64,000 nucleotides of DNA from Amoebophrya sp. A120. Lineage: Eukaryota; Sar; Dinophyceae; Syndiniales; Amoebophryaceae. The translations under genes were made by a program, and so were the position numbers. Shown here in pieces: positions 49,001 through 59,839 of the stretch. The notes beneath the pieces were generated by a model. It was not told the DNA's origin. It did not search any database and saw only the letters and a list, made by a program, of their open reading frames with translations. Each line of letters opens with the position of its first letter. Position 1 is the stretch's first letter. The stretch is taken from assembly GCA_905178155.1 (NCBI GenBank), contig CAJINV010000001.1:9817865-9881864 (forward strand), given 5' to 3'.

Positions 49001-52000
49001 GCGCACATCTGTCCGCAACTCGCCAGCTCCTCAATCTGCTGGTCATTGCACTTCAGCGTCAGTGTGCCGGTCCAGGGACTGGGGCAGGTGTACCCTCGCG
49101 TCTCATCGTGGTCTTGCCGGTATGTGAGCACCATGGCGTCATTACTGACGATCATGGTGGGCGCGCAAAATTGGCCGCACCGCCCGATCACGCTCACTTG
49201 CCCGTTGAAACCTGGTAGTGTTGGCATAGGGAGATTGTGATCAGTGTTTGATGATGTCGACAGGGCATGATACGATTGAAAATTTGCCGCGGGAAATCAC
49301 GACTAAATCAACTTCATGGAATTCAAAAAAAAGCCATCCATCGACATCAAACAAAAAATCGAATAGTACAGACAACTTCCAACTTCCCTGCGAAATTCGG
49401 GTTCCCCCCAGCGGAACAGGTCACATTTGTTCGGCTGTCGTGCTGCAGTTGCGTTCCGAGGTAAATGTTGAGCCCGTTGGAAACGAGGTACTCGACATTG
49501 CAGTGCCGCATGCACACGTCACCGGCTTTCCGAGACAGCACACCGTTACGGCAACTCAGCTCTACGTTGCCGGTCCACTGCCCACTGGGACACTGCACCT
49601 TCACCGAGTGCCAATCATCGAGGTAGCCGTGGTACATCTTCAGCGTGTGCCCTCCCGTGGCAGCCTCGATCGTGCCCGCAGGGCAGTTAAACCTTTTATT
49701 TTGACCAAAGAAATTTCAATACACATGAATCTTCACGTGAAAGTACGTAGAAAGCACCAGCCGAATCTGTCTTGAAGACAACTGACAGCATCCGCAAGAT
49801 GAAAGTGCACAAAGAAACAAGCAAATCAGATTTTAATTAATATTACTTGCAGTTTTCGCTGAGCGCCGCAATAATTCCGTTGTCGCAGCTGACCTTGATG
49901 ACTCCGTAGGTTAATGGAGAGGGCTTACACGGCACATCTAGAATTGTCCCGTGCTTAAAAAACACGCCTTCCATAAACTGGGTCTGCGACGCAAGCACCA
50001 GCGTGTCGTTCATGTAGACCCTGCTCGGATTGGTCAGCCACTGTGGCTCCGACAAGTCAAAGACCGCTTGCAGCTGCACGTCCTGCTGTGTGGTGTTCTG
50101 CGCGGGGCCGGACCGGTCCACGTTCATCGTGTGCTGGCTGGAGCAGTGCAGAAAGCAACCGGTGCCGGGTGTTGGCTGTTCCTGCACCTGGCCGTCGACG
50201 CAGATGAGGTCCAGCTTGCCGACGTACCCAAACGGACAGTCGAACAAGGGCACCTTCTGTCGGTGCTTCATGAAGTTGTACGGCACGATGCCACCACCGA
50301 TGTTCAAGGCGTACATCCCCGGAGCGCAGCTGGCGCCGCAGTTTGGACTCACCACCAGGATCGACCGGTCGGACTGGCAGAGCAGCTCGATGTTCGCTTT
50401 CGGGCAGTTCGGGTCAAAGGGACAAGGGAGCCGTCTCCTCGTCGCGATGGGGGTCACTGGGTACGCGATGGGGCTCAAACCCGGGCGGTAAATCTGATAG
50501 CGAGTGGTTTATTTCAGTTCGACTTCCTGTATGTCTGTGTGCGTCATCTCCCTCGTGCCGCCGAGTCTATTTTCTAATGCTGTTGTTACTCATCTTTATC
50601 AGACTATCGTTCATCTAAACTCGTCGCCTCAGCATGCAAGAAAAACTCAAGTTTACCAGCTGTCCACTAGGACATGGCTCCAGGCACATCCCCTCGACGC
50701 TTTGGCTGTTCGCTCCTGCGCAGGTAATGGTCACCTGTCCAGTGTAGGGCGAGGGGCAGGTCTCCACGAAACTCTGGCCGTACACCATGGTGGTATCCCA
50801 GGTGACGTCTACTCCGCCCGATGCTATTCTCCCCGGTGGACATTCGCCATACGTCACGCGGTAACACTCGGACCCGCAAGCCCCATCGGAGCCGTAGACG
50901 ACGTCCCCCTGCCCCTTGACTATCGCCCAGTTGCTGAGCAGGTGCATACCGTCTTGTTTCAGGTGAATGATGCACCGCTTGGAGCAGTGATAGAAGCTGT
51001 ACCCGAGGCAATTCAGTCCAGCGCCCTGCCAGCAGGAATCACGACACTCAAGGTGAGAGGCAACTTGCTTACCGCGGCCGCGAACGTACCTGTTGTAGTT
51101 GCAATTTTGTTTTTTTCTTTGCCGTCGCCGCTTTGAGTTTCCAAAAAAACTCGAATTTTATGTTCCTAGATAACAGCTGAAGATCGTCATTTCCGTACCT
51201 GAGTGACTTGTCTGTGCATTCACCCTTTTCGCCGATCTTCTCGAAGCGCTCTCGCTTCGGCACATTGGCGTCTGACAATGCCGCGATGTCTACACTGCTC
51301 TTGGACATACAGGGTTGGCAGATTTCTCGCCACAGCTCAGCATGGTTGTTCGGACATTGGGATGACGCCTGAGTTTAATATTTTTTGCCGGATCAGAAAC
51401 AGACAGAAAGGAACAACCAAGCTCGACATTTATCCTCAAAGAACTTTCGCAATTTGAAGACGTCTCTCAAATCAATTACTCCAAATACCTGCCCCGTGGC
51501 GTGCCAGGCTTCGCCCCAGACACAAAGCTCGCAATTACAGCCTGCGTCGGGAGTTGCTACGAGCTGCATCTCTGCGGCAATTCGCGAAGCATACTTGCAA
51601 GCGTCGTCGAGTGTGCAAACGCCCTGCCACGTGGTTCCCATTGCGAAGTGCTTCGTGAGACATTCGCGAAACAGCGGGAGCTGCACCGGAAAGAGATCCA
51701 GCACCGGTTTGAAAATCAGGTTTTCGTGGTAGCACAAACACTGATCCGATTGCCCAGTGAAGGTCTGCTTCAAGTAGGTCTGCAACTTCCTCTGTGTGAC
51801 CAGTCGCGTCGACAGACTTCTCTCGGTCTCCTCCACGGTCAGCGCTGGTGCTTCCGTCCTGACTACCAGCTCGCCGCCGGGACTTGTCAAGGAAGGCGTA
51901 TTGGTTCTGGTTGCACTCCTCTGCAGACTTCGTCGCTTCGCTGAACCGTTGTTTGGGGAAAGTCGCCGCAGGTCTCCTCTTCGATCCGCAGCGATCTGGC

Positions 52001-54488
52001 GCACAAGCCCAGCGAGCACTCCGCGCAGTCTCGGATCGAGGTCCTCCTCGACGCTCTTTTGCAGAACGGCATGAGGACTCGTCTCCGGCACCGGACCCTC
52101 GACTAGTGTTCGCCGGCAACCGGAGGCCGTGGAGTTTGCCGCCGAGTCGTCGATACACTCTTCTGTGAAGCCCATAGACCGCTTCCACGCGTTCACTTGC
52201 GCGCCGGTGAGCTGAAGATTTCGCTTCAGGTATAAAGGCTTGGGTAACGGCTCCGCCTTTATTCTACTCTTTTTCGGTTTTAGGCCTACTTTCTCCAGGA
52301 TCTCCTCATACAGTCTCGGAGTTAGCTTCTTTTTACTTTTCCCGAGTGCTTCCAGTTCCCGGTCTAATCGTGACCGCACGTCTTGCTCAAACTTCACGAC
52401 CGCGCCAGGATCTGCGCTAGTCAAAGCTGGTGGTAGGTCCAGCGCGAGGGCCCCGGTCTCAGTGTAGGCTTGTTTTTCTTTCTTGCCTATACCGAGAAGT
52501 CGCTGCTTCGCAAAGTTTCGCTTCGACTGCCTCCTGGCCTTGTCTCGCTCCTGTTCTAGATTGCGGTTCCAAATCTCGACCTCTTGCTCCGTTGGAGGTC
52601 TGTGGCTGCTCGAAAAAGCGGCCCGGCGGAGTGAATCAAGAAAGTCCGCGCCTATTCTTCTCCAAGATTTGAGACTCTCCAGCATGCTGGCGTCCTCAGG
52701 CGGCGCTGGGTGGTCGCGATCTGTTCTCCCTCCGCTGTTCGCCGCAACTGAAGCGGTGAAATCAGAATGGTCCTCGACGTCGCTTGATGATCTAGTACTT
52801 TCTCTCATTAGCGGCGTCTGCTTGTGCCACGACTGCCACCTCGCCATCGCGTCATGCGCATTTGCTGCGGAAGACCGAGGCATGCGAAAGTAGGAATCCA
52901 AAGACTCCGCCGCGCACTGTTCAGGGTTAGTGCACGTCGAACTTTCTGGACGTTCTTTTATCAGATTCTGCTCCCCCGCGGCGTCTATGTAGTAGTCCGC
53001 TAAATTCAGTTGGTTGCGACTCAGACAATCCGACCGGCCGCTGCATTCGCTGCACACTGTCTTCCCGTAGAAACAGTCGGACCGGTCGTGGTCGGAGGAA
53101 GATGGAGGAGACGAGCCCCTTGATGGGCCCTCGGGTTTATTTTCCGAGGAGATCATACTAGTAGTCGATATTGTTGATACCACTACGCTGCCACTCCCAG
53201 GTCCATCCGGTGGCTCGCCTGCGAGCACAGTCGTCTGTTCTCGAATAGTGGTCCAGATGTCGCCAGGTTTGTTTCCTGACACCAGCCGTGTAGTTTCTGT
53301 TATGGTCGTGGTCTTCGCGGCATTTGCTGCTGTAGGCGTCCCGCCCTCGGGTGTATCGGCCGTGGCGAGCGAGTATTCGAGCAGCTTTTGTACGCGCTTT
53401 TTGTCCTTCGCTAACGCACTCTCGCGATCGAGCACGAAGACTCCCGGCTCGACCTGCCGAACCGCTATGTCGGGCGGTAGTCCGTGGTGAAACGCAGAAC
53501 GGTAGATCTCCGTGTTTATCTTACTTGCGTGAACAGGATCAGAATGATCCTTTTTGCTTGCTGTAATAGCACTGCGATCCTGTTCTTTCGTCAACGTTGA
53601 AGTCGAAACCGAGACGGGAGGAAGAGGGAGCCCAAGGTTCGGAGAGGAGGACGCTGGTCCGAACAGAGCTGCCGGCGAAAACAGATCTCTGTCCTCTAAG
53701 ATCCTGGTGTCCTGATCTCGCTCGTTCGACGACGCCATGAACTTGATGTCCACCGACTTTTGTGTGGTTGGCCGCCCGTCGGTGCCGTATACCGCCGCTT
53801 CGCCGTTGCGCTCCAGGATCTCGTCCCCGTCGCCGAACTCCTCGCCGGGCTTGAAGCTGGTAACGGTCTCGGAGAACTTTTCCTCCCGTGGTCGAGTTAA
53901 TGTGCTGTATTCGACTTTGTCCTCCGCATTTTCCAACACACGTGGCGCCTCTCTTCCCTCGTGCGACCGCTCCAGTCTGGTTACGTCCTCCACGATGTAT
54001 TCCACCCCCTTTTCGTCGAACAACCGATTCAGTTTTTTCGTCCGCGGGTTGTACAAGGCGAGCAATTTCCCCGTCTTCACATCCCGCGCCAACTCCTTCC
54101 CGCTTTCGTCGAACACCCGGGGCGGCGGGGGCCTGGCCGGTGGGTACGTGAAGGTTTTGGTCGACGTGGTCGGCGGCGGGACATCTTCGCGCTCTTCCTC
54201 GGGCGGCGCCGGGTTCAGCCGTCGTGCGTACTTCACGCCATTTATCCCCGTGGGCTTCGGATCCGGAGCTCGAGAAGGATTTGTACTGATCTTTTTGGTA
54301 TTCGCTGGGTTTATCCCTTTGGGGCGCGGCTCCCCCAACGACGAGGCAGTCCATCCTCGCTGCTGCGAAGATGTTGCTCCTGCTTCGGCTTGCGATTTGT
54401 AATCGGTGTGCTCCCTCTTCCCAGCTGAAGACGAGGAAGCCGAGCTCGCGCCCACAACCACTCCAGCGATTATCACCGACTTCTTCAT
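46012..54488 (-). CDS. Giant type I membrane protein with about 18 four-Cys (sushi-like) modules
   Basis: Probable surface receptor or adhesin. Ten exons: 54488-51489, 51368-51199, 51089-50657, 50493-49847, 49692-49370, 49211-48858, 48713-47694, 47558-47220, 47098-46331 and 46190-46012. All are GT-AG with consistent phases, giving 2,410 residues. The start MKKSVIIAGVVVGASSASSS is a signal-peptide-like sequence. About 900 polar, disordered residues follow, then a Cys-containing region (CLCYHENLIF, CNCELCVWGEAW). From about residue 1080 to 2295 I count some 18 modules of 50-70 residues with the pattern H-x-polar...C-P...G.[VIL].[VIL].C..G....G.C...C, for example SMNVPCPLGTTMGGTVNITC. They recall sushi/CCP domains but do not match them exactly. 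A single helix follows at about 2305-2326 (GLFSIVILAYVYYAQYW), then an ~85-residue Ala-rich, then acidic, cytoplasmic tail. The last five introns are all phase 1, as in module-shuffled genes. Ligand unknown. Confidence 0.85.
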
Positions 54489-55251
54489 CCAAGACCTTCT
54501 TGAGCCTGGACTTGAAGATCAGTTCTGCTCATCGCCGAGTCGACGACAATGAATCGTGCAACTTGTTTTCCAAACGTGCTCAATGGGCATGCAATTATGA
54601 AAAAAAACACGTAATACTGGATGGGGTAGTGCCTATCGGGGAAGCAAGAGGTGGGGGAGGGGAACTAGTACAAGAACTTAAGCAGTTCCTAAAACTAGAG
54701 TAGGTCGTCATGGGTGTAGGAGGGAAATGATCCTGCAAAATCTACGAAAGTATTGACGATGTCTACGGAATGCTTCTGGCTTTAAGATTGCAAGCGCTCT
54801 CTACTGCGAATACTCCTCTCATGATGTCTCGCTGTCGCTCTCTTAAGACACATTGGAACGCTATAAAGACCGAATCCAAAGCTCTTTACTTTTTTCCACA
54901 CTCTAATTCTTTGCCTCTCGAAGTTGCTATCTAGCTCTATCGACAGCGCTCCGCGAAGCGCAATCAGCGACAACTCACTCTCATAACGGAATGTCGAGAA
55001 TGTCGAGCTGTGCGACAGCACGACCGCTACTGCAATAGCGAATACTTTCTACGGGTTGCGAACTCAATACACTTTGCTTTTCTTCGAAATAACCGCTGCG
55101 ATTGTTCGAGTATGTTGAATCTATGTCGTAATTGGGATGTCTCGTTGTGTGGTTCGGTGGAAATGCGGGTGCGTATAATTCTGATTCTCGAATCTTCCAT
55201 GATGCTAGTTTACACATTGATGGCCCAATGATCTTGCAAGCACGAGGATTC
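54489..55251. other. Intergenic region, no gene recognised
   Basis: Short gap between the start of the giant receptor gene and the stop of the next minus-strand gene. Frames of 60-115 codons occur without features. Confidence 0.5.
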
Positions 55252-58200
55252 TTAATCCGCGTGTGGCCGTCGGTATCCGGAGGCGCCCGTACCGTGCACG
55301 CGCCTCCTCTCCCCGCCCCCGGCAAGGCGCTCTTGCTCCTTGTTCACCACATATGTGACGCCACCAACGACCGCGCCGCCCAGGAGCCCAAGGTATCAAA
55401 TGTAAAAATGTCTGGGGCTGGAAACTTGTGATGCTGGGTGGCGTCTCATGATGAGGCAACAAATGCTGGCTCAGCATGACAAGTTTCTGAGCTTCTAGGT
55501 GTTGCCTATTCTGCATGACAAACTGCGTTTCTGCATCACAGAAAAATGGAGGTCTTGGGTAACGTGCATGACAGATTTAAGAATCATGCCAGACAAGCAT
55601 GACAAACATGCATTCTTCCAGACCCAGACACTTTTGCACTTGATACAAGGTAGGTTGTGACGACACTGATGCAGGAAACAGCGACCTGTTGAAGATTTAT
55701 TCGAAAAAAACTTATATGACAAAACAATCAGGAAGAAGCACAAGGACAAGCATCTTCAATGTGGAAAGTGGAAAGTACCAATCCAAAAAAGGCGGTGCCA
55801 CTGACGAAGTTCTCGCCGTAGTTGTATCTAGCGCGGGCGGTCGCTCCGCGACCGCCGGAAAGGTATGGAGTAGGCAAGAAAACGATGGGCCCGATTTCCT
55901 ACTAGGAAGGTTGCAGTCCTCGCGGGGAAGGGGAGGGGATTCTCCTGGGGGCGAAAACTCTACAGGCGCAGGGCTTCTCCGTCCGCCTGAGCCCCCTAGA
56001 GAAAGACAAAGGCGTGGCAGCAGCCCGCCGCAGGCCCCAGGAGCAGGAGAAGCGCCGGGAAACAGAAAGAACACCCGGGGCGAGCCCAACGTGGGAGGGA
56101 ACGAGCCCTCCAGGGTGTTCCCAATTTGCGAGCATCCCCCCAAGGTGCGAGCCTTAAGGGCGGCTGCTCGTCATTCTAGCTACGCCCCGCTCTATTTCTA
56201 GTTACGCCTCCAAGGCGGTGGGGCTGCTTTCGACGAAGCCCACAGGGCCGCAGCTGCGGAAGCTGCGCGACAAAAAACCTGGCCAGCCAGGCAGGTGCAG
56301 CCAGCACAGGGAGACTGGGCGCGCTGTGTGTGGTAACCATTTAGGGCAACGAGAGAAGGCGCCGCTTCTCTGTGCAGGGCGGCGGGGCCATCCGCACGAA
56401 GAGGGGCCTCCCCCGCGAGGCAAAGCCACGGGGTAGCCTAAACAAAGCGCAAAACCATCGTCCGCGGCACCGTGGCAAGGCCGAAGGCAATTCGCCTGCA
56501 CCTGCGGGCTCAGCAGCACGCGCCGCGCCACCCGTCCTCAGTACTGATTCGCCATCCTACGGCTGCGCCCCCTTTTCCCGGGAACGAGCGCCACGCCTCG
56601 CGCTACCACACAGGCATGGGTTGCTCGGCGCTAGTTTCTCCACAGGGGGCAAGGGAACCAAGCAACGCGGGCAGGCTGTTTGGCGCAAGCTCGGGGCGAA
56701 CCGGCCCGCGAGGCAGTTTTCTTTTTCTACTAGTGAGCTTTCTCCTAGTAAACTCTCTACTAGTAGCCTTACTAGTAGTTTTTTTGCTTGCTTGTCACGA
56801 TAAGATTACTAGCAGCGCAGCCTACTAGTAAAATTTTCGAATTTTCCTTACTAGTATAGATACCAATCCAAAAAAGGCGGTGCCACTGACGAAGTTCTCG
56901 CCGTAGTTGTAGACAAGGGCACCGTATCAAGTGCAAAAATGTCTGGGTCTGGAAGAATGCGCGATTTGTCATGCTGCTTTTCTATGACCCATGAGGTCGG
57001 GAATGCAGGACCTAGCATGAGAGATTCTGTGCGATCTTTCTCATGCCTATCCTGCATGAGAAACTCCCTCCCGACTTGGTCAAAACTGGACGACTTTTGG
57101 TAATCATGCAATACAGATTTTTGCATGCTTCAGGTTTAGCATGACAAGTTGCAATCTTCCAGACCCAGACACTTTTACATTTCTTACACCGACTTGCCAC
57201 AGAAAAATGAACATCGCGGACATCATCCCGACGGTGAGATTCGTAAGGTACCTGCAAGTAATTTTTTTCACGGTAAAGTGAATCTGTCAAAAAGCTGCAG
57301 TGGCAAACCGATTTAGCCTCGATATCGATTCGACAAAAAATGCCGAAACTTGAACTTGTGAAATGTGTCGAAAAAAATTCTGTACTGAAAGATCAGCTGG
57401 AGGATGACTTGCACGAATGTTCTTTCCCTGTCGCCCGGCAACGCCATGAACAATGCGTCCATCATGGTCCACCGTTTTGCGGTCTCCTTCCCTTGCTCCC
57501 ATGCGTGCCAAAATCGTTCGCGCACTTCCTGGACTCCGATGGTCGACCATATCCCGACCGTTTGCCTGGCTTCGCGAATCAGGCCGTCGCGTTTTGTCTC
57601 TACCTGTTTTGACGGCACGCCAACACATATCAAGAAGAACGTTGTAGAAATGAAATGGAGAGTGTAACCTAACGTGCTTTGTTAGGTCATCGTATTCGGT
57701 CTCCAGAAATCGAAACAGTGTAGAAGATTTCTCAAAAATATACCTCGTAGAGCTGCGCCTGTGCTAAATCTCTCTTCGTCAACATCTTTTGGCAGGTTGC
57801 GTCGCACGACCAGAACCAGCCCTTCGCGTTATAATATCGCTGGTCGGCCTCGCGGAATAGTCGTCTTGCCTGACTTATGGATTGCAAAAATGTCTGGGTC
57901 TGGAAGATTGCAACTTGTCATGCTAATTCCGAATAATGCAAAAATCTGTGTTGCATGAGTGCCAAAAGCTGTCCACTTTCGACCAAGTTGGGAGGGAGTT
58001 TCTCATGCAGGATAGGCATAGCAGAGACCTCACAGACTCTGTCATGCTAGGTCCCGCATTCCAGACCTCAGGGGTCATGGAAAACCTGCATGACAAGTTT
58101 GGCATTCTTCCAGACCCAGACATTTTTACATTTGATATGACTTAACTCCCGGTCGGTTACGTGGTGGGCGTGCGACATGGCTTCCTGGTAAGTTTCCATT

Positions 58201-58388
58201 TGCTGCATCGTCACTGAAAACCCATTTCCCATAGCTGCCACCAAGAGCCCTATTGCCCACAGAGACGTAGTCACCGGTCGATTCTTCGCGAAGCCAGCGG
58301 CAGCGGCGACAATCGCGGTTGCAGGGGAGGAAGAGCTGGATCCTCCTGCGTTCTGCCGCTGCGCCGACTGGACCTCGAACGACTGCAT
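55252..58388 (-). CDS. Multi-pass membrane protein, three of whose introns are introner elements
   Basis: Function unknown. Spliced as 58388-58138, 57870-57744, 57603-57386, 57251-57187, 56919-56864, 55685-55646 and 55388-55252, the gene encodes 297 residues (894 bases, frame intact). The N-terminus (MQSFEVQSAQRQ) is polar, followed by a helix at about 41-59 (TSLWAIGLLVAAMGNGFSV). A soluble, conserved-looking middle region contains READQRYYNAKGWFW, REARQTVGIWSTIGVQEVRE and WTMMDALFMALPGDRERTF. A second helix lies near 200-219 (GMMSAMFIFLW). C-terminal hydrophobic segments run from about 220 to 270 (GTAFFGLVAV, TTYLGLLGGAVVGG), followed by a basic tail. Introns 1, 4 and 6 are copies D, C and B of one introner family. 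The remaining introns are GT-AG. Intron 5 also contains a 1-kb GC-rich insertion and a second, partial copy of exon 5. The Trp-rich middle suggests a conserved family that I cannot name. Confidence 0.78.
55389..55650 (-). mobile_element. Introner-like element, copy B
   Basis: Element 55394-55645 (252 bases) lies between direct repeats CAAGG (extendable to the 7-mer CAAGGTA at 55389-55395 and 55646-55652). Both ends start TATCAA and carry the family core, GTCTGGGTCTGG at one end and GTCTGGGGCTGG at the other. The centre has diverged from copies A, C and D, keeping only scattered GCATGACAA words. Removal joins VVTTYL to GLLGGAV in frame, completing a hydrophobic helix. No GT-AG pair is available at the boundaries. 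Confidence 0.82.
55776..55826 (-). repeat. 51-bp direct repeat, left copy (partial exon 5 duplicate)
   Basis: Identical over 51 bases to 56861-56911. On the minus strand it encodes YNYGENFVSGTAFFGL followed by the GTA of a splice donor. The exon is truncated at its 5' side here, so it is probably skipped in the mRNA, although it still carries a usable donor (GTACTT). Confidence 0.95.
55836..55856. repeat. Perfect 9-bp hairpin at the end of the GC-rich insertion
   Basis: GGCGGTCGC at 55836-55844 pairs with GCGACCGCC at 55848-55856 around a TCC loop. It stands ten bases inside the left edge of the insertion. Confidence 0.85.
56725..56860. repeat. Cluster of ACTAGTA-type palindromic words
   Basis: Within ~135 bases the word CTAGTA or its extension TACTAGTA recurs at least five times, at irregular spacing, forming the AT-rich right end of the GC-rich insertion. 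TACTAGTA is its own reverse complement. A related CTACTAGGAAGG lies at about 55900 near the other end. Confidence 0.75.
56861..56911 (-). repeat. 51-bp direct repeat, right copy (functional exon 5 part)
   Basis: Identical to 55776-55826. This copy lies in the complete exon 5 (56919-56864), whose upstream bases are missing from the other copy, so this is the one used in the gene model. Confidence 0.95.
56920..57191 (+). mobile_element. Introner-like element, copy C, inverted relative to its gene
   Basis: Element 56925-57186 (262 bases) lies between 5-base repeats CACCG at 56920-56924 and 57187-57191. Its plus-strand sequence aligns with the minus-strand sequence of copy D over most of its length, including words CTGCATGAGAAACTCCCTCC and TAGCATGACAAGTTGCAATC. 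It is therefore inserted backwards with respect to transcription, yet its removal joins FLWQVG to ALVYNYGE in frame. Boundaries allow GT at one end only, never GT-AG. Confidence 0.85.
57871..58144 (-). mobile_element. Introner-like element, copy D
   Basis: Element 57878-58137 (260 bases) lies between 7-base repeats TGACTTA at 57871-57877 and 58138-58144. The inverted ends share AAAAATGTCTGGGTCTGGAA. Removal with one repeat joins DRELS to QARRLFRE in frame (251 + 127 = 378 coding bases). No GT-AG choice preserves this frame; GT-AA is the nearest. Confidence 0.87.
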
Positions 58389-58896
58389 TCTGTATATACT
58401 TCTACTTCTTGATGGATTTAGGTAGTTCACAAACACAAACTGGCAAGGGGCGCCAGGAAATAAGGAGCAAAAACCGCAGCGGTCGTGGAGTATTAATCTT
58501 ATGAGGTTCCGTTCCAAAATCAAACTTTTTTTTTGGGTGCAGGTTGTTGCTGTAGAGACCGTCGGTGGAGATGGGAAACAAGAACTCGAATTCCATAAAC
58601 GGCCGTACGTACGTTTCCAATAAATTTTCGTCCAGTACAACTGGATTGCAAATTCCAGCTCGGCCTTGATCAACATGAATACATTTGGAGAAAATTGCAC
58701 ATCAAAACTTGAACTTCTTTGGGCTGCAGATCGCTTTTGCCTTACGAGTCGTTCCACAATGAGAACATTCCCCTGCTCCGCCAAGTTGCTGGCAATCATC
58801 GTCGCCACGGCGACACGAATGAGCCGCAAAAGCGTTGGGTTGCGCTCTTCATGCGACTATCTTTTCTTGCTTGCGATTGTGATTCTATCTTCTTGC

Positions 58897-59839
58897 TCAG
58901 GTCGCTTTTTTCTTCTTTTCCGCTTCCATAAAGACCTGCGTGTTCTTCCAAAAATACAGAATTTGAAGCACTAGTATTGCGTTCATGGTTAGTGCTAGTG
59001 TGTGCCCCGTCATGGCCACCATGTCGCCGCCCAGCAGCGCCAGCGTCGTCACTACCCGCATCGCGCACCCGCCGAAAGAGAGAAACCTTTTTTTGGTTAG
59101 TGTTTGTGTACTTGACACACATACACCTATACTGCGAGCCACCAGGGACGCTTCCGCAACAAAAAATACACGACGTAAATCAAAATCTACAATAAACGTA
59201 GAATTTGAATAAGTACCATGTGATGATGGACAACGTGCCGGTATGCTTTTGCCTGGCGTTCTTTATTATCTGTGGTAGCCTGCTCGCGGTACCGAGCACC
59301 GCCGGAATCGTTCCAATCGCGTTGAGAGTGACGTCGTTCAGCAGGATCTCTCCGTGCAGCAGCAGCACCGCGGTTGCCATCGCGTATACGATGGAGAGAA
59401 GAAACCGCGGAAACTTGTCCACTTTGGGATTCGCTAACTGCCAAAACTGCATCACTTGGATCGTACTCTGCACCCAGAGAAACATCGCCTCGCCCCACGT
59501 AGCGAACGGAAATCCCTTGATCACGTTGTAAATCACACTGCAGGCGCAACCTGGAGAATATCGATGCATGCAGTTTTTTTCAAATCAGACCCAGGCAGTC
59601 GAGAAATCGCATTGATTTTGACACTCGCATGCATGGACAAATAAAACGCAAAAGAACGCAGAGACAAACATAGTCGTACTCAGAACTTCGCCAACGACCA
59701 TCTGCTCGGAGATCCCAGCCACCGATTGAGCCCGGTGTATCTGCAAAAGTTGGGGCGCCTTTACAAACACGGCACCCAGCAGGGTGATGCCGTTCATGGC
59801 CTGCAAGGCCAAAGCAAATAAACTGTCTAACGTCGCCAT
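58897..59839 (-). CDS. MPDU1-type PQ-loop protein of the ER
   Basis: The MPDU1 (mannose-P-dolichol utilisation defect 1) family is needed for use of dolichol-linked mannose and glucose in ER glycosylation. Exons 59839-59680, 59550-59217 and 59086-58897, phases 1 and 2 with GT-AG, give 227 residues, close to the usual ~250. Two PQ-loop repeats are visible: FVKAPQLLQIHRAQS with Pro-Gln at 29-30, and SRLPQIIKNARQKHTGTLS with Pro-Gln at 146-147. Hydrophobic helices fill the rest: EVLSCACSVIYNVIKGFPF and TFLW-type segments, ITWFLSFGGCAMRVVTTL, then ALTMNAILVLQILYFW. The order matches MPDU1 closely, including GFPF-x-x-WGE and the R-V-x-T-T block after the second loop. The protein ends in KKAT, a dilysine KKxx signal expected to return membrane proteins to the ER, which independently fits the assignment. 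Confidence 0.87.

Larger units (their letters stand above)
55827..56860. mobile_element. 1,034-bp GC-rich insertion inside an intron
   Basis: Lies exactly between two identical 51-base repeats. Its composition is strikingly GC-rich until about 56705, then turns AT-rich with a cluster of ACTAGTA words. The left end starts with a perfect hairpin (55836-55856). Frames of about 110-170 codons exist in several phases but look like by-products of GC richness, and no transposase, reverse transcriptase or RNA gene is recognisable. The transcript can splice across it from the donor at 56863 to the acceptor at 55686. It could be a non-autonomous mobile element, or foreign or templated DNA captured during break repair. 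Confidence 0.7.

Noticed and set aside
55712-56531. Frames of 109-143 codons inside the 1-kb GC-rich insertion
   Set aside because: They overlap one another on both strands, cross the insertion edges, and lack any recognisable motif, so a transposase call is not justified.
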